Below are positions 1 to 8,983 of a stretch of DNA of 64,000 nt, in pieces (within the stretch, counting starts at the first letter, position 1; each line of letters opens with the position of its first letter). Origin of the DNA: JBAZLV01 sp964586075 (GTDB taxonomy: Bacteria; Nitrospirota; UBA9217); the NCBI GenBank assembly GCA_964586075.1, contig CAZPGZ010000015.1, positions 16,681-80,680 on the forward strand, read 5' to 3'. The notes beneath the pieces were generated by a model. It saw nothing but the letters and a program-made list of their open reading frames with translations. It did not search any database and was not told where the DNA came from. A program made the position numbers and the translations under genes.

Positions 1-1
1 G

Positions 2-130
2 TTGTCCCAATCCGTCAGTGACGCCAAGGCAAAAATCGATGCGCTTTTTGCGGAGCTCGAATCCGTGACAAGTGAGCATGATGCCAAAGCAAAGGAGTTT
101 GATCTCCAGATGCGGGAGCTCGATCGGTAA
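2..130 (+). CDS. C-terminal end of a coiled-coil protein (partial)
   Basis: An open frame runs in from the left edge and ends at a TAA at 128-130. The 42 visible residues are rich in Ala, Lys, Glu and Asp with heptad-like spacing and end in MRELDR, so this is the helical tail of a longer protein. It points toward the convergent chemoreceptor gene 20 bases away. No family can be named from this fragment. Confidence 0.55.
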   Translation: MSQSVSDAKAKIDALFAELESVTSEHDAKAKEFDLQMRELDR

Positions 131-149
131 TCTGCTTTTTACCGGCGGA

Positions 150-1772
150 TCAGACTTTAAACTGCTGGGCGATGGTTTGCAGCCCGGCAGAAAGCGTCGA
201 CAGCTCCGCGGACGCGCCTGCGATTTGCTCCGCTCCTGAAGACGTCTCTTTCGATGTGGCCGCGACACCGGCAATATCCGATGTAATAGTTTCTGCAACT
301 GTCGACATTTCCTCCGTTGCCGAAGCGATCTGCTGGACCATTTCCTGCAGCTCGGTGATGCTCTTCGTGATCAGGGCGAGCGCCGAGCCGGCCTCCCGGG
401 ACAAACTTACCCCGGACTCTACGCGCTCGAAACTGCCGTTCATGGCTGCAATAGCCCCTTCAGTCTCGTCCTGTACCGCCTTAATCATGCCGCCGATCTC
501 CGTGGTGGCATGTGCGGACCGTTCCGCCAGTTTTCGCACTTCATCAGCGACCACGGCGAATCCTCTGCCCTCCTCGCCTGCCCGTGCGGCTTCGATTGCC
601 GCATTCAGCGCCAACAGATTCGTTTGCTCGGCAATGGACCTGATCACTTCCAGAATTTCCCCAATCTGTTTAGATCGCCCTCCCAAAGAGGTGATGAGCC
701 GGGAACTTTCGGACATGGATTTTGCAATGTCCTGAACTTCCGCCACGGTTTTTATGACGATCGACTCACCATCCCGCGCTGTCTTCAGCGCTTTTTCTGA
801 AGATGTTGCGATATTTGAGGCATTTTTCGCTATGTCGACTATGGTCTGGGACATCTCTGTAGTTGACGTCGCTAGCTGTGTCACCCGTGCGGCCTGATCT
901 GCCATTCCCTGAGATATCTGCCGGGCGTTCGAGCTCAAATCTCCGCTGCCGGATGCAACACGATCCGCGGATGATTGTATATTGCCGACAATTCCCTTTA
1001 ATTTTCCGACCATGCCGGTCAGCATTGCACACAATTGACCTACTTCATCTCTGCATTGTTCCGTGATGGTAACGGTAAGGTCTCCGTTTGCAACGCGTTC
1101 TGCCGCACCTGTTGCTGTTTTAAGTTGTTTTCTGATTCCGAATGTTATCCATCCGGCGAATACGCCCGACAAGACCACGGCGCAGATTGCAAAAATAATG
1201 AGCAACAGAATCGCTTTCTTTTCAGCCTTTTCCGCATCCGCACCGGCCTCCTGCGTCATTTTTACTTCATACTGCGTCAATGCTTCTATGGCAGGCATAT
1301 AGCGTTCGCGTTGAATTTTCCGGACATCAACCAGGCGGAGCTGCTTGGCCGCCTCGATTCTGTTTTCCTTCATCAACTGGATGAACGTTCTCATCGCATC
1401 GTCATACTCTTTTTTCGCAGGCATGAATGCTTCATACAACTTTCTCCCTTCCGGGGTATCAGCGCCCGCGCTCAGCTTTTCAATATTTGTGTCTATATCC
1501 TGCATCGCTTTCCCGATCCGGACAAGGTCTTTTTGCACCTCCGCCTTGTCGTTCAGCAAAAAAACGCCGAATGAAGACCGGGCAATGATGTTTGTTTTAT
1601 CAAGGGTGTTGTTCGCGAGCACCGCACGTGAAAAATGATTGTTCGTAATGTCCTTCAGACAGGTGCCGATATTCCGGTACCCATGGATGCTGATCCCGAC
1701 AATGGCAAACATTATCAGAATAACAAGCCCAAACCCGATAATAAGCCTGGCACAAATTTTTAAATTCTTCAT
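150..1772 (-). CDS. Methyl-accepting chemotaxis protein (4HB-type sensor, HAMP, MA signalling domain)
   Basis: A membrane chemoreceptor of 540 residues that would relay ligand or redox cues to CheA/CheW. An N-terminal transmembrane helix (about residues 8-30) is followed by a helical periplasmic segment of four-helix-bundle type, a second membrane helix near residues 190-210, a HAMP linker, and a long cytoplasmic coiled coil. The coiled coil holds the invariant hairpin tip (EQTNLLALNAAIEAARAG). The ATG at 1772 is chosen because GGAGGAG lies just upstream. The reading frame extends 12 residues further but without a better ribosome site. No C-terminal CheR-binding pentapeptide is seen. It stands alone and convergent to the fragment at the left edge; the cheW gene lies 20 kb away. 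Confidence 0.93.
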   Translation of the reverse strand: MKNLKICARLIIGFGLVILIMFAIVGISIHGYRNIGTCLKDITNNHFSRAVLANNTLDKTNIIARSSFGVFLLNDKAEVQKDLVRIGKAMQDIDTNIEKLSAGADTPEGRKLYEAFMPAKKEYDDAMRTFIQLMKENRIEAAKQLRLVDVRKIQRERYMPAIEALTQYEVKMTQEAGADAEKAEKKAILLLIIFAICAVVLSGVFAGWITFGIRKQLKTATGAAERVANGDLTVTITEQCRDEVGQLCAMLTGMVGKLKGIVGNIQSSADRVASGSGDLSSNARQISQGMADQAARVTQLATSTTEMSQTIVDIAKNASNIATSSEKALKTARDGESIVIKTVAEVQDIAKSMSESSRLITSLGGRSKQIGEILEVIRSIAEQTNLLALNAAIEAARAGEEGRGFAVVADEVRKLAERSAHATTEIGGMIKAVQDETEGAIAAMNGSFERVESGVSLSREAGSALALITKSITELQEMVQQIASATEEMSTVAETITSDIAGVAATSKETSSGAEQIAGASAELSTLSAGLQTIAQQFKV

Positions 1773-1964
1773 GGGCACTCCTCCGCATTGCCGAACTCTT
1801 CTTATCATTCGTCCGAACGTCAGACACTGTTTTTCTTGTCGGCTCTTTTGTTGAAAACTTTAGCAATTGGAATGCATGTACGCATATAGTAGGGATTTCC
1901 CCTGCAAATCGATGTATAGTACCATAGCATGAGAGCTTTTTGATTTCAGTCGAAACGAGAAGAG

Positions 1965-2009
1965 AAAAAAAGAAGGTTGCCTGCCCTGCTCTGAAGTCCA
2001 AGGGCAGAC
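1965..2009 (-). terminator. Intrinsic terminator downstream of ppnP
   Basis: Read on the minus strand, a 9-bp stem (2001-2009 with 1979-1987, one G-T pair) encloses a 13-base loop and is followed by a T-rich run (1965-1977). It lies about 50 bases past the ppnP stop and separates it from the chemoreceptor gene. Confidence 0.7.
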
Positions 2010-2055
2010 AGGAGAAGGACTGTATTGCTGAAATTACCTCATCAAAGTTGCATCA

Positions 2056-2370
2056 TCACTTAATGTACGAACAACAGTAGTCTGTCACCACCTTCACTTT
2101 GAGTTGAAACTTTGCATCCGACGCAACTTCAAAGGACTGGCCGTTTTTGATTGTTTTCCAGTTTTTTTCACCGGGCAACAGCACATCAAGCTCTCCTGAC
2201 ATGATTTCCATGAGTTCTTTTTCTTTCGTACCGAACTCGTATTCTCCCGGAAGCATTATTCCGAGCGTTTTCCGGGAACCGTCGGGGAAAAGTACTGTTC
2301 TGCTCACGACCTTGCCGCTAAAATAGATGTTTGCTTCCCGCACTATTGAGACATTCCTGAACTCCGACAT
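2056..2370 (-). CDS. ppnP: Pyrimidine/purine nucleoside phosphorylase
   Basis: A 104-residue single-domain cupin of the PpnP (YaiE, DUF1255) family, which splits nucleosides with phosphate into base and ribose-1-phosphate. The length is typical of the family and the whole chain fits its pattern: SGKVVSRTVLFPDGSRKTLG, then LPGEYEFGTKEKELMEIMSG, then a VASDAKFQLKV strand. The ATG at 2370 follows an AAGGAGG ribosome site. It is monocistronic, with its own terminator. A NupC-type nucleoside transporter is encoded at 35.1 kb, so the two could serve the same salvage function, though they are not linked. Confidence 0.92.
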   Translation of the reverse strand: MSEFRNVSIVREANIYFSGKVVSRTVLFPDGSRKTLGIMLPGEYEFGTKEKELMEIMSGELDVLLPGEKNWKTIKNGQSFEVASDAKFQLKVKVVTDYCCSYIK

Positions 2371-2464
2371 CGTTCCTCCTTATAAAAAAATTATTTGAGT
2401 AAAAAACTAAATTAATTATCCCAGAGACAGTAGCTGGATCTATAAAAAATCCAGATGACTACTG

Positions 2465-3286
2465 ATGTATCGTAGCACAAATGATTTTACAAAACAATCT
2501 TGTACTCAAAAGATACTACAAAAATCACGCATGCAAAATACGAGTATTTTTAATTGCCAGAAACGTTCTTCCTTGAAAGGATACGGCATGGCGGGAAACA
2601 TCGGCTACATTCCTGCGCTGATCGGCGGGAAAGAAGTGCATGTCTCCTCTGTCGGAAAAATACCGTTGAATACTCCCGAAAATGTTTCAAAATGGAAAGG
2701 CTGGTGGAAGCTTCTGAACATAGACCAGATAGGCGTATTCTATATCGGCGCAATGGCGGGAATGTTACTGCCCGGCATACCCTACGTGGGCGTGATGCCG
2801 CCCGGAGTGAGCCTTCCTTCCTGGGGCATCGCTGTTTCTTCCGGAAGCGGCCTGGTTGCGTCGCTCGGCCAGTTTGGATGGTTCCTTGCGCTCTTCTTCG
2901 GCTTCTGGATTCTGTACTCCACCGCCATCAGCAACGTGGACCTCGTGGTAAGGCAGGGCACGGACATGCTCTGGTTCGCGTCTGATAAAGTCAGAAACCT
3001 TGCAAAGAACGACATCAGAAAAGTCTACTATGTCCTTCTGGGTGCATTTGCCATCTGGGGAATCAGTTATATGAATATAGCGGCACCGCTAATCATTCTG
3101 GCAGTCAGCGCCAATGTGGCCAATTTTACCATGGCCCTTTCGGCACTTCTGACCCTCAGGCTGAACAGAAAGGTGCTGCCCAAAGAATATAGAGGGAGTC
3201 TGTTCAGAGAAGCCATACTGATATGTGTTTTTGTGTTTTTCGGTTTTTTCTTCTCCATGTTCGTCATCTACAAACTCCTTACCTAG
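2465..3286 (+). pseudogene. C-terminal half of an Nramp-related divalent metal transporter (5'-truncated)
   Basis: From about base 2570 the translation resembles the second half of the Nramp-like metal transporters found in delta-type bacteria: GYGMAGNIGYIPALIGGK, then KWKGWWK, LLPGIPYV, and four or five further membrane helices to a natural C-terminus. The first half, including the DPGN and MPH metal-site helices, is missing. The 35 residues before 2570 look unrelated, and a TGA stands in frame at 2456-2458. An ATG at 2588 lacks a good ribosome site. I read it as a remnant of a Mn2+/Fe2+ importer; the alternative is a short unknown membrane protein. The truncation is seen; loss of function is inferred. 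Confidence 0.6.
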
Positions 3287-3320
3287 CACCACGAAGCGTA
3301 TAGTCTTTCGTCAAAAAATC

Positions 3321-3350
3321 AACCCCTCACCTGTTTCCGGGTGAGGGGTT
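3321..3350. terminator. Bidirectional intrinsic terminator
   Basis: A perfect 11-bp stem (3321-3331 with 3340-3350) has an 8-base loop. On the minus strand it is followed by a run of six T, so it should end the ettA transcript (stop at 3432). On the plus strand it follows the Nramp remnant, with a weaker T tract. Confidence 0.85.
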
Positions 3351-3431
3351 TCATTTGGTCACGCAGCGATGGAGCTATTTAAAAAAGGTACATCGACCGA
3401 ACTGAAGCAACCGCTTCGTTTCTTTTACGGT

Positions 3432-5114
3432 TTAACGGGTCAAACGGCGATACTTGATCCGGTGCGGCTGATCTGCTTCAGCGCCAAGCCGCGCCCTGCG
3501 GTCAGCTTCGTATTCGGAGTAATTCCCGTCGAAAAAGACCACTTTGCTGTCGCCTTCGAACGCGAGAATGTGTGTGGCGATCCTGTCCAGGAACCACCGG
3601 TCATGGCTGATGACCACGGCGCAGCCCGCGAAGTTTTCGAGCGCCTCCTCAAGGGCGCGCATGGTGTTCACGTCCAGATCGTTTGTCGGCTCGTCCAGAA
3701 GCAGCACGTTCGCTTCTTCCTTCAGCATGCGGGCAAGGTGCACACGGTTCCGTTCGCCGCCGGAAAGCATATCCACCTTCTTTTGCTGGTCCGTGCCTGA
3801 AAAGTTGAAGCGGGCGACATAGGCGCGGGAATTCACGAGCTGTTTGCCGAGCTGCACCTGGTCCTGCCCGTCGGTTATCACCTGCCAGATCGTCTTGTTG
3901 GGATCGAGCGCTTCCCTGCTCTGGTCGACATACGCGAGTTTTACGGTCTCTCCGATTTTGACCGTGCCTGCGTCCGGTTTTTCCCGGCCGGTGATCATAC
4001 GGAAGAGCGTCGTCTTGCCCGCGCCGTTCGGACCGATCACGCCGACGATGCCGCCCGGCGGAAGCATGAAACTCATGTTTTCAACCAGGATATTGTCGCC
4101 GTAGGCTTTTGTCACATTCTCCGCTTCGATCACGACCTTTCCGAGCCGCGGTCCCGGTGGAATATAAATCTCCAGCTCTTTCGCGCGTTTTTCTCCCTGC
4201 TGGCCGAGCAAAGCTTCGTACGAATTAATGCGCGCCTTTGCCTTCGCATGCCTGCCTTTGGGAGACATTCTGATCCATTCAAGTTCCCGCTGGAGGGTCT
4301 TCTGACGGTCGCTTTCCGTTTTTTCCTCCTGCTTCAGGCGCTCCTGCTTCTGTTCAAGCCATGACGAATAATTTCCTTTCCAGGGGATGCCCTGGCCTCG
4401 GTCAAGTTCGAGTATCCAGCCTGCGACATTGTCGAGAAAATACCGGTCGTGCGTTACGGCAATTACCGTGCCTTCGTACTGCTGCAGGTGGTGTTCCAGC
4501 CAGGCCACGGACTCCGCATCCAGATGGTTTGTGGGTTCATCCAGCAGAAGAATGTCCGGTTTCTGGAGCAGCAGTCGGCAGAGCGCCACGCGCCGCCGCT
4601 CTCCGCCGGAAAGGACCTTCACCGGAGTGTCGCCTGCCGGACACCGCAGCGCGTCCATCGCCAGATCGAGCCTGCTGTCGAGGTCCCAGGCGCCGGCATG
4701 ATCTATCTTTTCCTGCACCGTTCCCTGACGTTCGATCAGCTTCTGCATCTCGTCGTCGTTCATAGGTTCGCTGAACTTCGCGGAGATTGCATTGTACTCG
4801 TTTACGAGATCCACGATTTCCTGTACACCCTGTTCCACGATCTGGCGGACGGTCTTGTCGTTGTCAAGCGCTGGCTCCTGTTCGAGAAAACCGACGGTAT
4901 ATCCGGGAGAAAGCACCGCTTCCCCCACAAATTCCTTGTCCACGCCCGCCATGATGCGCAGGAGCGAGCTTTTTCCGGAACCGTTCAGGCCCAGCACGCC
5001 GATTTTTGCGCCATAAAAATAGGAAAGATAAATATCCTTCAAAACCGGTTTTTTGTCATAAAACTTGCCCACTCCCACCATGGAGTAGATGATTTTGTTC
5101 GGCTCATTTGCCAT
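3432..5114 (-). CDS. ettA: Energy-dependent translational throttle protein EttA (ABC-F ATPase)
   Basis: A 560-residue soluble ABC-F protein with two ATPase domains. Walker A motifs are at residues 42-49 (GLNGSGKS) and 361-368 (GPNGAGKT), LSGGE signatures at about 168-172 and 450-454, and LDEPTNHLD / LDEPTNDLD Walker B motifs follow. Between them are the arm and linker helices characteristic of EttA (WIRMSPKGRHAKAKARI). Family members bind the ribosomal E site and gate the first elongation steps according to the ATP/ADP ratio. E. coli EttA is 555 residues, so this is full length. It is the last gene of a minus-strand series and ends before a strong terminator. Confidence 0.95.
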   Translation of the reverse strand: MANEPNKIIYSMVGVGKFYDKKPVLKDIYLSYFYGAKIGVLGLNGSGKSSLLRIMAGVDKEFVGEAVLSPGYTVGFLEQEPALDNDKTVRQIVEQGVQEIVDLVNEYNAISAKFSEPMNDDEMQKLIERQGTVQEKIDHAGAWDLDSRLDLAMDALRCPAGDTPVKVLSGGERRRVALCRLLLQKPDILLLDEPTNHLDAESVAWLEHHLQQYEGTVIAVTHDRYFLDNVAGWILELDRGQGIPWKGNYSSWLEQKQERLKQEEKTESDRQKTLQRELEWIRMSPKGRHAKAKARINSYEALLGQQGEKRAKELEIYIPPGPRLGKVVIEAENVTKAYGDNILVENMSFMLPPGGIVGVIGPNGAGKTTLFRMITGREKPDAGTVKIGETVKLAYVDQSREALDPNKTIWQVITDGQDQVQLGKQLVNSRAYVARFNFSGTDQQKKVDMLSGGERNRVHLARMLKEEANVLLLDEPTNDLDVNTMRALEEALENFAGCAVVISHDRWFLDRIATHILAFEGDSKVVFFDGNYSEYEADRRARLGAEADQPHRIKYRRLTR

Positions 5115-5232
5115 GTATTTTGTGATCCTTCCGCATAAAAGTAGGCCTTGTTGTACTCTGATTGCCGCCTTGTGTCAACAGAAAAGAATATCCGTCACGC
5201 CCGTAAATCGCGCATCAGCACGGATGGATAAA

Positions 5233-5991
5233 TTACTCCGTGTGCATGCGCCCATCATATTTCATACCGCACGCAGGACAAGCGGGATCTTTTCTGGTTT
5301 TGAACCTGTGGAAACCTCCCGTCACGCCCTCCCATACCAGCAGCTCTCCTCTCAGCGAAGAGCCCTTCCCCGCGATATAGTTGATGGCCTCAAGCGCCTG
5401 CAGGGAACCGACTACGCCCGCCGCGGCACCCAGCACCGGGGAAACTTCGTTCGGCGGCGCCTCAGGAAAAATACAGGACAGACAAGGCGTCTCCGGGGAT
5501 TGAATGACGGTAAGTCTTCCCTCCATTCCCCGAATGCTGCCGAACACAAAAGGGATTTTTTTTCGGATAGAGCATTCATTCAGAAGATAGCGGGTCTCAA
5601 AATTGTCCAAACAATCGATGATGATATCGGAGTCTTTCACCAGTTCGTCGACATTGTCCCTGATGATTTTTACCGGAAGCGGCGTGATCGTAATCTCGGG
5701 GTTGAGGGATTCGAGCGTCTTCTTCCCGGAGACCGCCTTATTCACACCGATCCGGGTATGGTCATGCAATGTCTGCCGGTTGAGGTTCGAAAGTTCAACG
5801 GCGTCATAATCGCAGATCCTGATAGTCCCCACTCCAGCGGCGGTCAGATACATTGATACCGGCGAACCGAGACCGCCGACCCCGGCTACAAACACCGTGG
5901 AGGCCTTGAGCCTGCGCTGTGCGTCCTCCCCCCAGCCTTCCATGATCATCTGCCTGTTGTATCGTTTTCGCTCTGTCTCAGAAAGTTTCAC
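5233..5991 (-). CDS. E1-like sulfur-carrier-protein adenylyltransferase (MoeB/ThiF/HesA family)
   Basis: A 252-residue protein that would adenylate the C-terminal glycine of a ThiS/MoaD-like carrier. It has the nucleotide-binding loop GVGGLGSP (37-44), the YDAVELSNLNRQ segment with the conserved Asp and Arg, DCLDNFETR (126-133), and two zinc CxxC pairs (C170/C173 and C238/C241). Where ThiF carries its catalytic cysteine, just before the AGVVG motif, no Cys is present, which fits MoeB-like members that transfer no sulfur themselves. No carrier or molybdopterin gene lies nearby, so the pathway is undecided. It lies 39 bases after the DUF2156 gene, on the same strand. Confidence 0.85.
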   Translation of the reverse strand: MKLSETERKRYNRQMIMEGWGEDAQRRLKASTVFVAGVGGLGSPVSMYLTAAGVGTIRICDYDAVELSNLNRQTLHDHTRIGVNKAVSGKKTLESLNPEITITPLPVKIIRDNVDELVKDSDIIIDCLDNFETRYLLNECSIRKKIPFVFGSIRGMEGRLTVIQSPETPCLSCIFPEAPPNEVSPVLGAAAGVVGSLQALEAINYIAGKGSSLRGELLVWEGVTGGFHRFKTRKDPACPACGMKYDGRMHTE

Positions 5992-6030
5992 ACGATTACC
6001 TCTCCTGTTCGACTGCCGCGTGGTAAAAAG

Positions 6031-6900
6031 CTATTTCAACCGTGCGCGCGCTTTCCGGATCATCATATCCGGAACATAGGATGATTTGAATATCCGCAGG
6101 TTCTCCTTGTCAAGGTCCTGTTCCAGATTCAGGTATTTGTATTTCGGCGGCAGTATCTTCGCAAAATTGTTGAACAGGTACTGATACACCCCTTTGAACT
6201 TTGTCCTGGCTTTGGCAAAATGCAGCACAAAAGTCTCTTCATTCAACTCCTCGCCCAGCACAAACCCAGCCGGTTCATCATCCACGTAGTAGATGCCGCC
6301 GCAGAGGATCAGTTCTTCGTACCGGTCAAGCGACTCAAGACAGGGGGCGTAATCGGTTTCCTCCGGCGCTGACTCCGATGTCTTCAGCCAGTCATCCAGC
6401 ACGAAACGCGCGTCGCCCAGACGGTCATTCGTAAGCGGACGAGCATCGTGCCGGTACGCTTCGAGAAATTGCTTCAGCAGGTTTCTTTTCTTATGAAGGT
6501 GGCGTCCGGCATAGCTGCTCATTTTCGCGACGGTATACACGTAGTCTGCGTCACCTTCTGCAAAGGTTATTTCGAATTCGTGCGAATCGAACAAGGAAAG
6601 CCTGTCTTCCGGTACGGGAAATATAAAGTCAACGCCCTGCATCATTTTCTTAAGATAGGCGCTATCCATTTCCCGAATGTCTCGTGTGGGCATGAGGTAC
6701 GTATGCCCGTCGTAGGATCGGCCCCTGATGAAAATATCGTCGTCAAACAGCACTTCGTATGCATGATTTTTTCGAAAGAGATACAGGTTTGCAAACGTAT
6801 ATTCCGACACTCCGGTTACGACAGCTTTGAAGCGAGGCATTAGCAGCTCTTTGTGTTCTATACCCAGTTTTTCTATCCGCATAGAATGTCCGTTTTGCAT
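6031..6900 (-). CDS. DUF2156 (GNAT-fold, LysX/MprF C-terminal-like) protein
   Basis: A 289-residue protein matching the DUF2156 family, a double-GNAT fold related to the aminoacyl-transfer domain of MprF/LysX enzymes. Family features visible are the N-terminal TFANLYLFR and ...FIRGRSYDGHTYLMPT segments, the middle SYAGRHLHKKRNLLKQF motif, and the C-terminal YLNLEQDLDKENLRIFKSSY motif. Stand-alone members have no proven substrate, so no reaction is assigned. Its start is 3 bases after the stop of the PEP-synthase/PPDK regulator, so the two are probably translated from one message. M7 (6882) is an alternative start; neither has a clear Shine-Dalgarno sequence. Confidence 0.85.
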   Translation of the reverse strand: MQNGHSMRIEKLGIEHKELLMPRFKAVVTGVSEYTFANLYLFRKNHAYEVLFDDDIFIRGRSYDGHTYLMPTRDIREMDSAYLKKMMQGVDFIFPVPEDRLSLFDSHEFEITFAEGDADYVYTVAKMSSYAGRHLHKKRNLLKQFLEAYRHDARPLTNDRLGDARFVLDDWLKTSESAPEETDYAPCLESLDRYEELILCGGIYYVDDEPAGFVLGEELNEETFVLHFAKARTKFKGVYQYLFNNFAKILPPKYKYLNLEQDLDKENLRIFKSSYVPDMMIRKARARLK

Positions 6901-6903
6901 GAA

Positions 6904-7722
6904 TCAGCTGTTGGATTCGTAATGTTCATCATGAATATAGTGGATGATCTCCCAGGAGGTTTCTTCAATGGATTTGTTCGTAGTATCGATCATTTTCCAA
7001 CTCCGATTTTTTCTGAGAAGACCCCAGATGTGCTCAACCTCGGCGAATATTTTCTTGAAATCACTGTAGCTGTGTTCAAGATTGGAGTGCTTTTGGCGCA
7101 CCTGCCTCACTTTTTGGAGGACCTCAGGGTCCATGTTGAGGCAAATGACCCTGCGCTGGTCGATTTTGAACAACTCCTCCGGCAGAGGAATGTCCGGCAC
7201 CACGGGTATATTTGCCACCTTAAAACCTTCCTGGGCAAGGTAGAATGACGTGGGTGTCTTTGAGGTCCGGGAGAGCCCGAGGATGACAACATCGGCCGCG
7301 TTCAGACCCTCCGTTCTCTTCCCGTCATCGTGCTGCAGGGTATACTCGATTGCATCAATCCTCTTGAAATAGCGTTCGTCAACTTTTCTGAGCAGCATCG
7401 GATTTTCCAACGGTTCCTGCTGCAGATAGGAGGCGAGCGTATGGATGAGCGGGCCCAGAATATCAAGATGGAACATTTTGTGCTTTGCGCAATAGGCGAT
7501 TGTATGGTCCCGCATTTCTTTTTTCACAAACGTGAACGCGATCAGCGCCCGTGCGGATTTTGCCTGATCGAGAATCTCCTGCAGGTCGTCAACCGAATCA
7601 ATATTATGGAAAAGCGACATTTTTGCCCGGGCGCGGTTGAACTGCACGATGGCGGCCCGCATGATGTGGAGACCGCTCTGACCGGTTGCATCGGAAATAA
7701 TATAGATTTTTTTTATAGCCAT
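6904..7722 (-). CDS. PPDK / phosphoenolpyruvate synthase regulatory kinase-phosphorylase (PSRP, DUF299)
   Basis: A 272-residue bifunctional regulator. Family members phosphorylate, using ADP, and dephosphorylate a threonine next to the catalytic histidine of pyruvate phosphate dikinase or PEP synthase, switching the PEP/pyruvate interconversion. The chain starts with the family's ...IYIISDATGQSG and has the P-loop GLSRTSKTPTS (149-159) and the C-terminal SIEETSWEII segment. The ATG at 7722 follows AGGAGGG; the frame extends 21 residues upstream but without a ribosome site. The target dikinase or synthase is not in this window. It is the first gene of the minus-strand series down to ettA and has a good promoter about 120 bases upstream. 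Confidence 0.93.
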   Translation of the reverse strand: MAIKKIYIISDATGQSGLHIMRAAIVQFNRARAKMSLFHNIDSVDDLQEILDQAKSARALIAFTFVKKEMRDHTIAYCAKHKMFHLDILGPLIHTLASYLQQEPLENPMLLRKVDERYFKRIDAIEYTLQHDDGKRTEGLNAADVVILGLSRTSKTPTSFYLAQEGFKVANIPVVPDIPLPEELFKIDQRRVICLNMDPEVLQKVRQVRQKHSNLEHSYSDFKKIFAEVEHIWGLLRKNRSWKMIDTTNKSIEETSWEIIHYIHDEHYESNS

Positions 7723-7837
7723 GGGGACCCTCCTTACCTGCTCAGGAAGCATGCTGTTCGCGAAAAGACGCTCCGCTCGCCACAAGGCAAATCAGAGATC
7801 TTACAAGGTCATTTTACGCTTGTCTGACAGTATATTG

Positions 7838-7866
7838 ACGATAACAAAACAAAAATAGACTGTCAA
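7838..7866 (-). promoter_or_regulatory. Predicted sigma70-type promoter of the PSRP gene
   Basis: On the minus strand TTGACA (7866-7861) is followed after exactly 17 bases by TATCGT (7843-7838). It faces the PSRP start at 7722 and gives a leader of about 110 bases. The -35 is consensus; the -10 matches four of six. Confidence 0.5.
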
Positions 7867-8003
7867 TTGTAAAGTCGCGTCTTCCAGAAAGAAAACGAGA
7901 CCACGTGTGCAAGCTACGCTCTTTCCACCCAGTTTTACCATCAGTCTGAACTCCGCGCAGAAAACCAACCGCCTGTAATGTGTTTTTGTGCTATGTTTTA
8001 TGC

Positions 8004-8837
8004 ATGTACAAAAAAGTGCTCGCCGCAGTCAATGAACACCTGAATTCCGAGGTATCGGCCCGCTACGCGCTGCACCTGGCAAAAGCCGCAAATGCCCGGA
8101 TTTACTTTTGCGCCATCGCGGAAAACGGCCTGAACGACAAAAATTTCAGTGCTGCCGAGGAAGCGATCAAACGATTGGCAGCACGTGCGGACGAATTAAG
8201 CCTCAAAACGAACTGTATTCTCGAGACGGGGAGCCCGGTAGAGCAAATCAGGAAATTCGCGACTGCAGAGGGAATCGACATCGTTTTTGCTGCCACACGC
8301 AGAGAGGACCTGGAGTGGCGCTTCTTCGCCCAAACTACAGCGAGCCGCTTGTCTCTCGCCCTTCCCTGTTCCGTCGCTCTCGTGCGGGTAGCGCATCTTG
8401 GCCGTGCGCATCCCAGGACCATTCTCGTGCCACTTAAGGCGCACATTGATCACATTTCCGAGCGTGCATCATTCACAAGTTTGATGGCCACCGCATTTGC
8501 CTCAAGCGTTTCGCTGCTGCATATTCCCAAACCGCTGAAGCATTTTTTCCACGGCGAGATTCATCTAACGCCGGTGGAATGGGAAGCCCGCCTGCCGGCT
8601 GACATCAGCCTGTTCATTGATTCGCTCAGTCACTATCATGTTTCTCATGACAGAAAACTCACCGCTGGTATCGCAGGCAAAAACATTGCAATCGAGGCCG
8701 CCGTCAAACGGTATGACCTTATTATTATGGGCGCGAGCATGAGAAGCTTGTGGAGTTCCCTGTTCCGGGGGAATCCCGTTGAACAAGTCCTCCGGAACAC
8801 CCCTTGCAACCTTATTATTTTGAAACCAACAAAGTAG
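8004..8837 (+). CDS. Tandem universal stress protein (two UspA domains)
   Basis: A 277-residue protein with two successive Usp folds. The first (about 1-130) begins MYKKVLAAVNEH and ends ALPCSVALVRV; the second (about 140-277) ends IIMGASMRSLWSSLFRGN, then TPCNLIILKP. The second domain has a G-x2-S-L-W-S variation of the G-x2-G-x9-G(S/T) ATP loop, so nucleotide binding is uncertain. The ATG at 8004 is chosen because the next codons begin the domain; upstream there is no ribosome site and only eight extra residues. It is followed 146 bases later by the IIC-type P-type ATPase on the same strand, suggesting a shared stress or ion-related role. Confidence 0.85.
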   Translation: MYKKVLAAVNEHLNSEVSARYALHLAKAANARIYFCAIAENGLNDKNFSAAEEAIKRLAARADELSLKTNCILETGSPVEQIRKFATAEGIDIVFAATRREDLEWRFFAQTTASRLSLALPCSVALVRVAHLGRAHPRTILVPLKAHIDHISERASFTSLMATAFASSVSLLHIPKPLKHFFHGEIHLTPVEWEARLPADISLFIDSLSHYHVSHDRKLTAGIAGKNIAIEAAVKRYDLIIMGASMRSLWSSLFRGNPVEQVLRNTPCNLIILKPTK

Positions 8838-8983
8838 CCGACTGTATCCCCGGCATACAGCGTCCGGGAAAGAACCCGGTCCGCAAAAAAAATATAACCA
8901 CTGTCTCATGCAAACATGCAGGTGCCGGTTTCTCGCGTTTCCGCATCGACACAGCCGGCTTTTTATTTCTATACGACAAGCGT

